Source: Candidatus Woesearchaeota archaeon
Lineage (GTDB): Archaea > Nanobdellota > Nanobdellia > Woesearchaeales > UBA10216
Reading direction: 5' to 3'
DNA: 27,814 bases
Assembly (NCBI GenBank): GCA_016180145.1
Contig: JACPBT010000007.1
Coordinates: 1 to 27,814 of the forward strand
Position numbers and translations under genes: made by a program. The stretch's first letter is position 1. Each line of letters opens with the position of its first letter. Below are positions 9,127 through 16,700 of this stretch, one piece after another. A model generated the notes under the pieces. It did no database searches, was not told the DNA's origin, and was given only the letters and a program-made list of their open reading frames with translations.

Positions 9127-9348
9127 CTAAAAACGGCTCTTGCGCTTTTTCCTGAGAGAAGATTCCTCATCACTCTCAAAACCCTTGACAAAGCCCTCCT
9201 CCCGGGGGGAGATTTCCTCATCATCCTCCATGCGGTCACGCTCATCTGCCTCATAAATGTCATCCTCCTGCTCAGGGTCTTTAAAAGAGCGCTTCTCAGG
9301 GTAAACACCACTACCCCCATCTCCCTTCCTCACAGCCTTTTTTGCCAT
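9127..9348 (-). CDS. Small highly charged protein, coupled to RNase HII
   Basis: 73 residues from ATG at 9348 (MAKKAVRKGDGG). The start is set by a strong ribosome site, GAGGTGG, that overlaps the stop of RNase HII just upstream. The protein is almost all charged or small residues, with an acidic middle (EQEDDIYEADERD, EDDEEISPREE) and a basic tail (RKKRKSRF), so it is probably disordered. It has no cysteines and no recognisable domain. Likely co-transcribed with RNase HII; a nucleic-acid or chaperone role is possible but not shown by the sequence. Confidence 0.75.
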   Translation of the reverse strand: MAKKAVRKGDGGSGVYPEKRSFKDPEQEDDIYEADERDRMEDDEEISPREEGFVKGFESDEESSLRKKRKSRF

Positions 9349-9359
9349 AACAAACCACC

Positions 9360-10013
9360 TCAAAATCCTTCAAGCCTCCTCTGGAACTTCATACCAAGCC
9401 GCTTCACATAAGGAGCCCACGACTTCCTGAAAATATCAGGAAAGCGCTCAAAATTCTCCTCCAAAAAGCGCACGGTCTTCGCATCCGAAAGGTAGCCGGA
9501 GCCGAAATCACCAACCCTTTTTTTAATGCTTTCTATTTCCGCATCACGGACAACCTTAGCAAGAATGGAAGCAGCAGAACACTCAACATGATTAACATCA
9601 GCCTTATGCTCAACAACAGCCTCAGTTTTCTTGTCCTCAACAAGCTTCATAAGGTATTGCCTGTAAGCCTTAACATTCGGACTGGGACAGTCAACAACCA
9701 CAGTGTCAGGCTTCAGCAAGTTGATTATATCAGCAGCCTTCAAAGCCTCAAGCCAGTTCAAATTAATGCTTTTTGAATTAACAGCAGAATCAATCTCAGA
9801 AGGAGGAATAACAACAACCCGGCAATCCTTCACAATACCCTTTATTTTACTGAAAAGAGCCTCACGCCTGCCAGGCGAAAGCAGCTTTGAATCCTTAGCG
9901 CCAACCCTTTTCAGCTCAACAGCGCCATCACCATCAGTAAGAACACCAACCATAACCAAAGGACCAATAATACAACCCCTGCCAGCCTCATCAATGCCAC
10001 ACACAAGAACCAT
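9360..10013 (-). CDS. rnhB: Ribonuclease HII
   Basis: 217 residues from ATG 10013; the longer frame to 10034 would place the start inside the promoter. RNase HII cuts the RNA strand of RNA-DNA hybrids and single ribonucleotides embedded in DNA, in the cytoplasm. Catalytic residues are all present: D8 and E9 in GIDEAGRG, D108 in VVVDCPSP, and D157 in KVVRDAEIE. The family motifs KDSKLLSP, ECSAASILAKV and DFGSGYLSD are also seen. The length is normal for archaeal enzymes. A TATA box at 10035-10045 gives a leaderless mRNA, and the small charged gene follows by translational coupling. Identification is secure. Confidence 0.96.
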   Translation of the reverse strand: MVLVCGIDEAGRGCIIGPLVMVGVLTDGDGAVELKRVGAKDSKLLSPGRREALFSKIKGIVKDCRVVVIPPSEIDSAVNSKSINLNWLEALKAADIINLLKPDTVVVDCPSPNVKAYRQYLMKLVEDKKTEAVVEHKADVNHVECSAASILAKVVRDAEIESIKKRVGDFGSGYLSDAKTVRFLEENFERFPDIFRKSWAPYVKRLGMKFQRRLEGF

Positions 10014-10034
10014 AAGGAAAAAGATAACATGCAA

Positions 10035-10045
10035 TGTTTTTAAAG
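10035..10045 (-). promoter_or_regulatory. TATA box of rnhB
   Basis: Minus-strand CTTTAAAAACA centred about 27 bases before ATG 10013. It overlaps the stop codon region of the upstream 340-residue gene and argues for the internal ATG as the start. Confidence 0.6.
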
Positions 10046-11062
10046 TTTTAGAGGCTTATTCCGCACTTCGTCTGCAAAAGGCTCGCTGTCACGGCCATCG
10101 CCATAATCCCTGCGGCGCTTAAAAACATCAGCAGGAACATAACCTGCGGCTGTAAGAAAATTGGCAATGCCCTTAGGGAAGTGGCGCGACAAACTGCCAA
10201 GCGTTGTATTAGCAGCTTCAAACCGCTGCTTAATCTGCACCTGAATTGCCTCACTATTCTGTTGCGCAACCGGTTCAGGACCGTAACCCCCAAGAGCAGC
10301 CCAAAGAGCCTTTACCTCGGCAAATTTTCCTTCCAACGCCCTTTTGCCAACATACATTTCAACCGCAGCGTCAATGGAGTCTGCAACAGGCACAAGCTCA
10401 CTCGTATAAAGATTGAGAAACTCGTTGATTGCCTGAACATGTGCCGTAACAGCGCGCACGTTAGCCACTGAAGGATTATTAAGCAGGCCATACAAGTTAA
10501 AAAGACCTCTCCTCACAAGGCTGTTGTCACTTCCTACCTCAATAGGCAGGCCAAGAAGCCCTGACAATACCAACCCTGACGTGTCAAGGCCATACACATA
10601 ACCGCTTCTTGAATGATTAACCAACGGCAAATTGACTGAAGCTTCCAACGACTGAAGCCTTATCTCAGGCATGTTGTTTTTTTGGATAACATTAAGGTCG
10701 TATTCAGACTCAATTGTTACAGCTGCATTAACAGGAGCATCCTTTCCTCTAAAGACAAGCACAGATGAGCCGTTTTTAGCTTCAATAAGGAAAGGCCCAT
10801 GCAGCTTCGGCTCATACAATCCCCTGCCAAAAAATTCAGGCACAGCCGCCTCAAGAGCAGCAAGGATAACACAACGATGCATAAACGCCCTAACGAGACC
10901 CAGAGAGCGGTAAAGTTCATAGCTTTTCTCATCAAGAGAGAAGCCGGGCAGCCTGACAGGAGAACTGAATGCAAACACGACACGACCATCCACAACTTCC
11001 GAATGGGGATTAAAATCCGCAGGAAGCACAACCTGCCCCGTATTCAATTTGAGCAAATCCAT
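10040..11062 (-). CDS. Orphan 340-residue protein
   Basis: I do not recognise this family. From ATG 11062 it reads MDLLKLNTGQ, has no signal peptide and no clear membrane segment, and mixes beta-strand stretches (GRVVFAFSSPVRL, SSVLVFRGKDAP, AAVTIESEYDL) with a helical second half (NNPSVANVRAVTAHVQAINEFLNLYTSEL). The C-terminus is charged and probably flexible (FKRRRDYGDGRDSEP). It sits between RNase HII and the ABC exporter genes in the same orientation but has its own TATA box at 11087-11097. Probably cytoplasmic. No catalytic motif could be picked out. Confidence 0.8.
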   Translation of the reverse strand: MDLLKLNTGQVVLPADFNPHSEVVDGRVVFAFSSPVRLPGFSLDEKSYELYRSLGLVRAFMHRCVILAALEAAVPEFFGRGLYEPKLHGPFLIEAKNGSSVLVFRGKDAPVNAAVTIESEYDLNVIQKNNMPEIRLQSLEASVNLPLVNHSRSGYVYGLDTSGLVLSGLLGLPIEVGSDNSLVRRGLFNLYGLLNNPSVANVRAVTAHVQAINEFLNLYTSELVPVADSIDAAVEMYVGKRALEGKFAEVKALWAALGGYGPEPVAQQNSEAIQVQIKQRFEAANTTLGSLSRHFPKGIANFLTAAGYVPADVFKRRRDYGDGRDSEPFADEVRNKPLKL

Positions 11063-11086
11063 TGCTTTTAAGCGAGGCAGCGCTAC

Positions 11087-11097
11087 TATTTATTTCT
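11087..11097 (-). promoter_or_regulatory. TATA box of the 340-residue orphan gene
   Basis: Minus-strand GAAATAAATAG lies about 25-35 bases before ATG 11062, directly after the stop of the ABC permease. Confidence 0.45.
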
Positions 11098-11864
11098 TAC
11101 GCCAGCTTAACCAGATTCCCGTTTTTCCTCGCAAGCCTGAAGCAAAAAACGTAAATGGGCCACACAAAAATAAAATAAGCGACAGCAACAATAACCGGCT
11201 TCAACAAGCCTACAGGCGATCCCAAAGCAAGGCCGCGGGCAGCCTCAAAAATATAAGTGAAAGGCATTACAGCAGAGACAAACTGAAGAAAGCCCGGAAA
11301 CACTTCCCTCGGAAAGAAAGGAGCGGAAAGCAGCACAAAAGCCTGCAGGGCAGTCCACGCAAGAAAGCCATACCCCCTTCCCAGAACAACAATCAGCCCG
11401 GTTATCAGCACAGCCAACGCCAGCGAAGTCAAAAGCGTCAAAGCAGAGATTGCAGCCACAACAGGAAACTGCCTTAAAAAGTCCCAACCAGAAAAGAAAG
11501 CCACAGCAGCCATAAGGACAAGAACAGGAACTGAAACAACAGTAGCAGTGAACATCCTCGCAGCAACATACTCAATCTCAGAAACGCCTGACAGGAACAA
11601 CTGCTTCAAGCTGCCTGACCACGCATCCTCCATCATCTGCATGTTAACCGTGCTTTGAGCAACATAGGCAAAATTCCAAAACAGGCTGATAACAAGAACA
11701 AGAAGCCCTGCCTCAAAAGCAAAAGAGCGCGAATAAGAAGCAAAAAACGCCCACATAAGCATGGCTGTAAGCGGAAAATAAAAAATCTCAACCAAGCGCC
11801 ACCTTGAGCGCCTGATGATAAGCAGGTCACGATACGCCAATGCCGAAAGCCTTCCAAAATTCAT
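11097..11864 (-). CDS. ABC-2 type transporter permease
   Basis: 255 residues with six likely membrane helices, starting with a cytoplasmic MNFGRLSALAYRDLLIIRRSRWRLVEIF that is typical of ABC-2 permeases. Helices include MLMWAFFASYS, GLLVLVISLFWNFAYV, VPVLVLMAAVAFFSG and LALAVLITGLIVVLG, with a last helix near VAVAYFIFVWPIYVF. The segment MPFTYIFEAARGLALG, between the fifth and last helices, is a family hallmark. The start overlaps the stop of the ATPase by four bases (ATGA), so the pair is translated together. A membrane exporter is expected; the cargo (drug, polysaccharide or lipid) cannot be told from sequence. Confidence 0.92.
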   Translation of the reverse strand: MNFGRLSALAYRDLLIIRRSRWRLVEIFYFPLTAMLMWAFFASYSRSFAFEAGLLVLVISLFWNFAYVAQSTVNMQMMEDAWSGSLKQLFLSGVSEIEYVAARMFTATVVSVPVLVLMAAVAFFSGWDFLRQFPVVAAISALTLLTSLALAVLITGLIVVLGRGYGFLAWTALQAFVLLSAPFFPREVFPGFLQFVSAVMPFTYIFEAARGLALGSPVGLLKPVIVAVAYFIFVWPIYVFCFRLARKNGNLVKLA

Positions 11865-12604
11865 TTTTTATTCACCATCTTCACAAAGTAGGAGTCCATG
11901 TCCGGATGCGTTTTCCTTATATCCGAAACTTTCGCAACCTGCATAACCCTCCCCATGTTAATAAACGCAATCCTGCCACAAAGCTGCTCAACCTCACGCA
12001 TATAATGGCTGGTAAGCACAATAGTTGTGCCAAGCTCCCTGTTAATCCGCTTAATCTCCTTCCTAACAGTTATAGCTATGTCCGGGTCAAGACCAAGGGT
12101 TGGCTCATCAAGAAGCAGCAGCTTTGGCCTGTTAATAAGCGCATAAGCAAAAGCAAGGCGCATCTTCTCACCGGTAGAAAGCACATCAAACTTGCTGCCT
12201 GCAACCTTATCCAAGCCAAAAAGCGCCAGCAACTCATCCCTCCTTCGCCTCCGCTCAGAACGTCCAAGACCATACAGCATGCCGCCAAATGTCAGCACAT
12301 CAAACGGAGTAAGCGCCCAGTGAAAACGCTCCTCACCGGAAACATACCCTATACGCTGCACAACCCTGCCACTCCGGACATCACCACCAAAAACAGACAC
12401 GTTCCCGGAATCCGGATAAACCATACCCATTACAACATTCAAAAGAGTTGTCTTACCCGCGCCGTTAGGGCCGAGAATGCCAAACACCTCACCCTCCTCA
12501 ATCTTCAATGAGACATCCTTCAGGGCATAGAACCTCTCCTTCTTCCCGCTCTCACCACGCTTGCCAAACTGCCTCGAAACACCTGAAATGTCAATGATTG
12601 CCAT
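11861..12604 (-). CDS. ABC transporter ATP-binding protein
   Basis: 247 residues. Walker A GPNGAGKTT at 45-53, signature LSTGEKMRLAFA at 142-153 (LSTGE in place of the common LSGGQ), Walker B LLLLDEPTLGLD at 162-173, and the switch histidine H200 in LTSHYMREVEQLC. It powers the permease encoded directly downstream with a four-base overlap. The CcmA/NatA/DrrA-like branch of ABC-2 exporters fits best. A TATA box at about 12625-12635 sits 25 bases before the ATG, and no ribosome site is seen, so the operon is probably leaderless. No substrate domain is visible. Confidence 0.95.
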   Translation of the reverse strand: MAIIDISGVSRQFGKRGESGKKERFYALKDVSLKIEEGEVFGILGPNGAGKTTLLNVVMGMVYPDSGNVSVFGGDVRSGRVVQRIGYVSGEERFHWALTPFDVLTFGGMLYGLGRSERRRRRDELLALFGLDKVAGSKFDVLSTGEKMRLAFAYALINRPKLLLLDEPTLGLDPDIAITVRKEIKRINRELGTTIVLTSHYMREVEQLCGRIAFINMGRVMQVAKVSDIRKTHPDMDSYFVKMVNKK

Positions 12605-12624
12605 TACATCAGGAAGCCAAGAGG

Positions 12625-12635
12625 TGTTTTTAATA
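12625..12635 (-). promoter_or_regulatory. TATA box of the ABC exporter operon
   Basis: Minus-strand ATATTAAAAAC is centred about 26 bases before ATG 12604. Confidence 0.55.
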
Positions 12636-12695
12636 TTGACGGTTTTCAGAGCGAAAATGTCAAAAACATATCCGGAAAACTTTCAAGACGATAAG

Positions 12696-12714
12696 CACTG
12701 GACACTGGACATGC
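12696..12714 (+). repeat. Copy 1 of a 19-base dispersed element
   Basis: CACTGGACACTGGACATGC, built on a CACTGGA tandem heptamer. An exact reverse-complement copy is at 26707-26725. Here it lies between the divergent promoters of the ABC exporter and the 107-residue gene. Confidence 0.8.
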
Positions 12715-12724
12715 CGCCACAGGG

Positions 12725-12733
12725 TATTTAAAT
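12725..12733 (+). promoter_or_regulatory. TATA box of the 107-residue orphan gene
   Basis: TATTTAAAT is centred about 26 bases before ATG 12755, a leaderless layout. Confidence 0.6.
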
Positions 12734-12754
12734 CGTGCATTAACAAGGAAAATC

Positions 12755-13078
12755 ATGAATCCGCAAGATTTCATGAAAATTGCCGAAAATTTTACGGAAG
12801 AAAACATAACAGCAGATGAGCCGCACGTTACACTACGCTGCGAAGAAAATAACCTGAACTTAGAAGAAGTTAAACAAACACTACTCGGAAGAGGGCCTGA
12901 ACTCATAAGAGTAATCGAAGACAGGCCAAAAGTGTATAAGCTTTACTATCGCATGAGCAGAAAAACAGAACTAAAAATTATTGCAGACGTGCTTACTTAC
13001 AACAAAGTAAACATCAGGACAATAAAAAAACTAAGCAGGAAATTCCGATTAGGCTCAATTAAAAGACAAAGATTTTAA
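12755..13078 (+). CDS. Orphan 107-residue basic protein
   Basis: Starts MNPQDFMKIAENF at ATG 12755, placed by the TATA box 26 bases upstream. No family recognised. The first half is acidic (EENITADEPHVTLRCEENN), the second half basic, ending in KKLSRKFRLGSIKRQRF. It is mainly predicted helical, with a strand in KVYKLYYRM. It has one cysteine and no membrane segment. A small nucleic-acid binding or regulatory protein would fit the basic C-terminus, but nothing in the sequence proves it. The next gene's TATA box overlaps its stop codon, so the two are probably separate transcripts. Confidence 0.75.
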   Translation: MNPQDFMKIAENFTEENITADEPHVTLRCEENNLNLEEVKQTLLGRGPELIRVIEDRPKVYKLYYRMSRKTELKIIADVLTYNKVNIRTIKKLSRKFRLGSIKRQRF

Positions 13079-13081
13079 ATA
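13073..13081 (+). promoter_or_regulatory. TATA box of the DUF2283-like gene
   Basis: TTTTAAATA overlaps the stop of the preceding gene and lies about 27 bases before ATG 13104. Confidence 0.55.
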
Positions 13082-13103
13082 ACGCAAAACAACGTGAATT
13101 AAA

Positions 13104-13457
13104 ATGAACATCAAAAAAAAAGGCTTTGTTTGGGACTACAGCAAAAAGTCGGACATACTGAATATTCATAAAGCCGGAAGAAAAGTTGACGGAAGCGCAG
13201 AGTTTGAAGACTTCACTATTGACTTTGACGGAGAAGGGCAAGTGGCAGGCATAGAAATAGCTTATGCTTCTGAATTCCTAAGCGACGCAGGAATACAAAA
13301 AGAGCAGCTTGCAAAAATAAAAGAAGCCGAGATAGCTGTGAACAAGAGAAATAACTATGCAGTGATATGGATTAAGTTAAGCCTGCCAAATCTTTCTGAA
13401 CCGGGAGAAGCTATTGTTGAGAAAAAGGTTACCCTTCCTGTTCCAATAATCAACTGA
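13104..13457 (+). CDS. DUF2283-like small protein
   Basis: 117 residues. The middle reads DFTIDFDGEGQVAGIEIAYA, which matches the DUF2283 pattern of a D-x-D-x-G strand turn followed by G-I-E-I-x-x-A-S. The N-terminus (FVWDYSKKSDILNI) matches the usual opening Y-x-x-x-x-D strand. The protein is longer than typical 60-70 residue DUF2283 members; the C-terminal extension ends EKKVTLPVPIIN. Many DUF2283 proteins are found near toxin-antitoxin or small regulatory genes, but their function is unknown. It ends 9 bases before the 3' end of the tRNA gene on the other strand. Confidence 0.75.
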   Translation: MNIKKKGFVWDYSKKSDILNIHKAGRKVDGSAEFEDFTIDFDGEGQVAGIEIAYASEFLSDAGIQKEQLAKIKEAEIAVNKRNNYAVIWIKLSLPNLSEPGEAIVEKKVTLPVPIIN

Positions 13458-13494
13458 TAAAAAAAATAGCGGGGGCTGGATTTGAACCAACGAC

Positions 13495-13525
13495 TTCCCA
13501 AGATGCAAGCCTTGACTAGCATCTT
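13495..13525 (-). other. tRNA intron 3 (variable loop, about 45/46, 31 bases)
   Basis: Contains the perfect 7-bp hairpin AAGATGC/GCATCTT with a 12-base loop. Removal leaves AGGUC as variable loop; sliding the cut would give AAGUC or AGAUC. Confidence 0.7.
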
Positions 13526-13533
13526 CTGTGGGT

Positions 13534-13549
13534 CTCCCAACCAGGAGGT
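13534..13549 (-). other. tRNA intron 2 (position 37/38, 16 bases)
   Basis: ACCTCCTGGTTGGGAG, with CTCC/GGAG able to form a hairpin. Because ACC recurs at both ends, the cut can slide between 37/38 and 40/41 without changing the mature tRNA. Confidence 0.7.
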
Positions 13550-13557
13550 TATGAGCC

Positions 13558-13581
13558 GTCCGAAGCAACAGGTCACTGCTA
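13558..13581 (-). other. tRNA intron 1 (position 29/30, 24 bases)
   Basis: Begins TAGCAGTGAC and ends TTCGGAC. Only this cut lets 27-29 (GUG) join 30-31 (GG) and pair fully with CCCAC on the 3' side. Confidence 0.75.
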
Positions 13582-13634
13582 CACCGGGCACTCCTAGCTG
13601 CCCTACCCCGCTATGACTAACTGGTTTTTTATGA

Positions 13635-13647
13635 ATGTTTATAAAGG
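13635..13647 (-). promoter_or_regulatory. TATA box of the initiator tRNA gene
   Basis: Minus-strand CCTTTATAAACAT is centred about 29 bases before the mature 5' end at 13612. Confidence 0.7.
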
Positions 13648-13713
13648 TTTAGGAAGGGCTGGTGATTTCAAGTTATAGCAACCCGCATTACCCAAAATCC
13701 AAAAAAAGTGATA

Positions 13714-13724
13714 ATTTTATATAG
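13714..13724 (+). promoter_or_regulatory. TATA box of the giant secreted protein gene
   Basis: ATTTTATATAG predicts transcription start near 13745-13750, leaving a leader of about 25 bases with GAGG at 13760-13763 ahead of the GTG start at 13774. Confidence 0.6.
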
Positions 13725-13773
13725 AAACAGCTCCAGAATGACATAAACATGCAACCTTGCGAGGCAATCTAAA

Positions 13774-16700
13774 GTGGCGCGCGCCCTCCTGCTGTTTTTG
13801 GCAATTTCTGCTTTAGCTTTTGCTTTTTCTTCTGTTGACGTTTCTGCTGATTTTGCTTGTGCCAGCAGTTGTAGTGATGGCAGTTCTTCCAGTTTGTGCC
13901 AGGCTTCTGACTTGACTGGAAACTCTTTTGGTGATGGTGAGACTACGTGCACTTATGAGTCTTGCAGCTCGTGCCAGTTTGGCTGTAATGGTGGGGTTTG
14001 TAATGCTGCTCCTTGCAGTCCGAACTGTGTTGGAAAGGTGTGTGGTGAGAATGATGGCTGCGGCGGGAAGTGCGAGACAACAGGATTTGGCCAAAACTGC
14101 GCTTATGGCGGCAACTGCGGTGGTGTTGACAAGTGCGGCCAGTCATGCGGAACGCTGAAGATTGGCGTTCCGGGTGAGTGTGGCACGCCGTTGCCTCCTC
14201 CGCCTCCAGCGCCTGTTGCGCCTTCGTGTTCAGGCTCTGGCGGTTATTGTGGTCCAGGAGGTAGTTCTTGCTGTTCTGGATTGGTTTGTGGTGATGGTGA
14301 TTACTGTCAGGAGGCTGCTTACTGTGGGAATAGTGTTTGTGAGGCTGGTGAGTCGTGCTCTAACTGCCAGAGTGATTGTGGTAGTTGTTGCAGTCCTGTT
14401 AGTGGAGGCTGGAGTGCGTGGACGTCATGCAGCAAATCTTGCGGCGGCGGGTCACAAACAAGAACTTGTAATAATCCGGTTCCTTCTTGCGGCGGCTCTG
14501 GTTGTGTAGGTGAGCCTTCAAAGTTGTGCAATACGCAGGCGTGCGCGCCTTCGTGCATTAGTGAAGGAGGAGACTGCGAAGCTACAAGCTGCTGTTCAGG
14601 ATTGACATGCGTTTCCAGCGCTGACGGAACAGTTAACACCTGCAAAAAGTCAGCGGTTACATGCACTGCTTCAGCGTGGAGCTGCTCAGGATTTCCCAAG
14701 GAATGCCCTGCAAGCGGCGTGATGAAACAAACATGCACATTAATTGATTCAACATGCACAGCCCCTGACAATGCCAAACCGATAACATCCAAATCATGCA
14801 CACCCCCTGTCAAGGAGGAATGTGGCGGCTCCGGACAAAAGTGCTGCTCTGGTAACACGTGCAGCGCTGGTTTGAAGTGTGATTCTTTACTGGTTGGCGG
14901 CTTGGTTGTGGGTGGGGTTTGTAAGGCTCCTGTATCGTGCAGTTCTGTTGCTGGTGGTTGGAGTGCGTGGACGTCATGCAGCAAGCCGTGTGGTGGCGGA
15001 ACGCAGACGAGGAGCTGCACTAACCCAGTCCCATCATGCGGCGGCACAAGCTGCACTGGTGACTCCTTAAAGTCATGTAATACGCAGGCGTGCGCGCCTT
15101 CGTGTGTTGCTGATGGCGGTGACTGCGAAGCTACAAGCTGCTGTTCAGGACTGACATGCGTTTCCAGCGCTGACGGAACAGTTAATATTTGCAAGAAGCC
15201 TGCTTCTGTTTGCACTGCTTCTGCGTGGAGTTGTTCCGGGTTTCCGAAGGAATGCCCTGCAAGTGGCGTGATGATTCAGTCATGCACGCTGATTGATTCT
15301 TCCTGCACTACTCCTGACAATGTCAAACCGATAACATCCAAATCATGCACACCCCCTGTTAAGGAGGAATGTGGCGGTTCTGGCCAGAAGTGCTGTTCTG
15401 GCAACACGTGCAGTTCTGGTTTGAAGTGTGATGCGTTGCCTGTCGGCGGGGTGATTGTTGGAGGAATTTGTAAGGTTCCTGTTGCTGATTGTCTGGATGT
15501 GGATGGTGACGGTTTTGGGAAAGGCTGTAGTAAAGGAGAAGATTGCAGTGATATTGATGCGTCAAGGTGGCAGGTTTTGAATGGCTATGTTGACAATGAC
15601 GGCGATGGCTACGGCACAGGCTCTCCGGTGCCTGTATGTTCTGGCGCTTCTTTGCCTTTAGGCTATTCGGTGAAGGGTGGTGATTGTGATGATTTTAATG
15701 CTAAACTGGCTGCTGATTGTCCGGTTGCTGTTGTTCCTTTTGTTCCCCCTGTTATTTCTGCTGTTGCTGTTGTTAATCTTGGCAGCGCTTCTTCTGCTGA
15801 GGGTTTTATGAGCCTTATTAGCGGGAGGATTGTGTTGGGGATGGGCTGGATTACAGGCAGGGCTGTGTTGGCTGCTCCTTCAGCTTCAGGCTCTGTTTCA
15901 GACGCGTATGAGCTTTCCTTCACGCTTGACCCTCTACCAACCAAGGATTATTATGTTTTGTTGCAGTATAGGAAGAAAGATACCTCAACATGGGGTGATT
16001 TTGGGCAGGCTGTTGCCATTGAGAAAATTGACAGCAAATTCATAAACGGCAACACTGTGAAGTTCCAGATAAAGCCGTCATGGTTCATCAAGGAGGCTGG
16101 CGTTTACGAGTTTCGCATAGTCGGGGCTGTTTTCCCTCCCAGCTCTGCGAAGTTCGACTCTGAAAGCAGGCCGTATGCTGAGTTGAGGCTGGAATCTGCT
16201 GGGGACGCAACCGCAGCGTCTAAGCCTGACCTGGTTATTGAGAGCGTGACGTTTGAGGAGGATGAAACTACTCATATAATTGCCAATGTGGTCTGGAAGA
16301 ATCTTGGGGCTGCAATTCCTGCTGATTCGCCATTTGGTTTGAGCGTTATTGATCCTCCCGGGCCTGCAACTTTTGTTAGGCCGGACTTTAGCGGGTTTAG
16401 TCAATTACTGCTGAGTGCTAAACTTTACGGCAAAATTTACGGCAAAAAGGTTACTTTCCTGATTGATTTTGACAACAGGTTTGACGAATCTGACGAAAGC
16501 AACAACAAGTTTGAAGCAGTTATGAAACTTGACGCTGCTGATTCTGCTGCGGCGGATGCCCTTGATGTTCCCGCTACCGTTTTTGCTGGCGAGAATATCA
16601 AGATTAGCATTAAGAACGGTTTGATTAAGGCTGACACTAGACTCTTCAGTGGTGTTGGTCCCATACTTCCCTTTTATGGCGAATGCGGTAGCAATCCTTG

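Larger units (their letters stand above)
13467..13612 (-). tRNA. Initiator tRNA-Met (CAU) with three introns
   Basis: The 146-base gene has a perfect acceptor stem AGCGGGG/CCCCGCU closed by A1-U72, the archaeal initiator hallmark, discriminator A, D stem GGGC/GCCC with GG in the loop, and T arm GUUGG-UUCAAAU-CCAGC. Between the D and T arms are 94 bases where 23 are expected. Removing 24, 16 and 31 bases leaves G26, anticodon stem GUGGG/CCCAC (five perfect pairs, with the three initiator G-C pairs), loop CUCAUAA with CAU at 13551-13553, and variable loop AGGUC: a 75-base mature tRNA without CCA, which is not encoded. The three cuts fall at positions 29/30, 37/38 and 45/46, each a known intron site in archaeal tRNAs. 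Exact junctions of introns 2 and 3 can slide by a few bases. Confidence 0.88.

Noticed and set aside
13467..13612. One- or two-intron readings of the tRNA
   Set aside because: With one intron the CAU loop cannot stay in place; with two, the anticodon stem has two or more mismatches. Only three introns give full pairing.
13749..13772. ATG upstream of the giant gene start
   Set aside because: It runs only seven codons before a stop, so it is at most a tiny leader peptide; nothing more supports it.
13613..13773. Possible small RNA between tRNA and giant gene
   Set aside because: Only two promoters are visible; no C/D box or hairpin found.
14319..15215. Minus-strand open frame of 298 codons inside the giant gene
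   Set aside because: Its length comes from the duplicated cysteine-rich module read backwards; it has repeated H, P and Q stretches and no start signal.
14392..15486. CRISPR-like repeats in the giant gene
   Set aside because: Only two long copies, in frame, within a coding sequence; no short repeat-spacer pattern.
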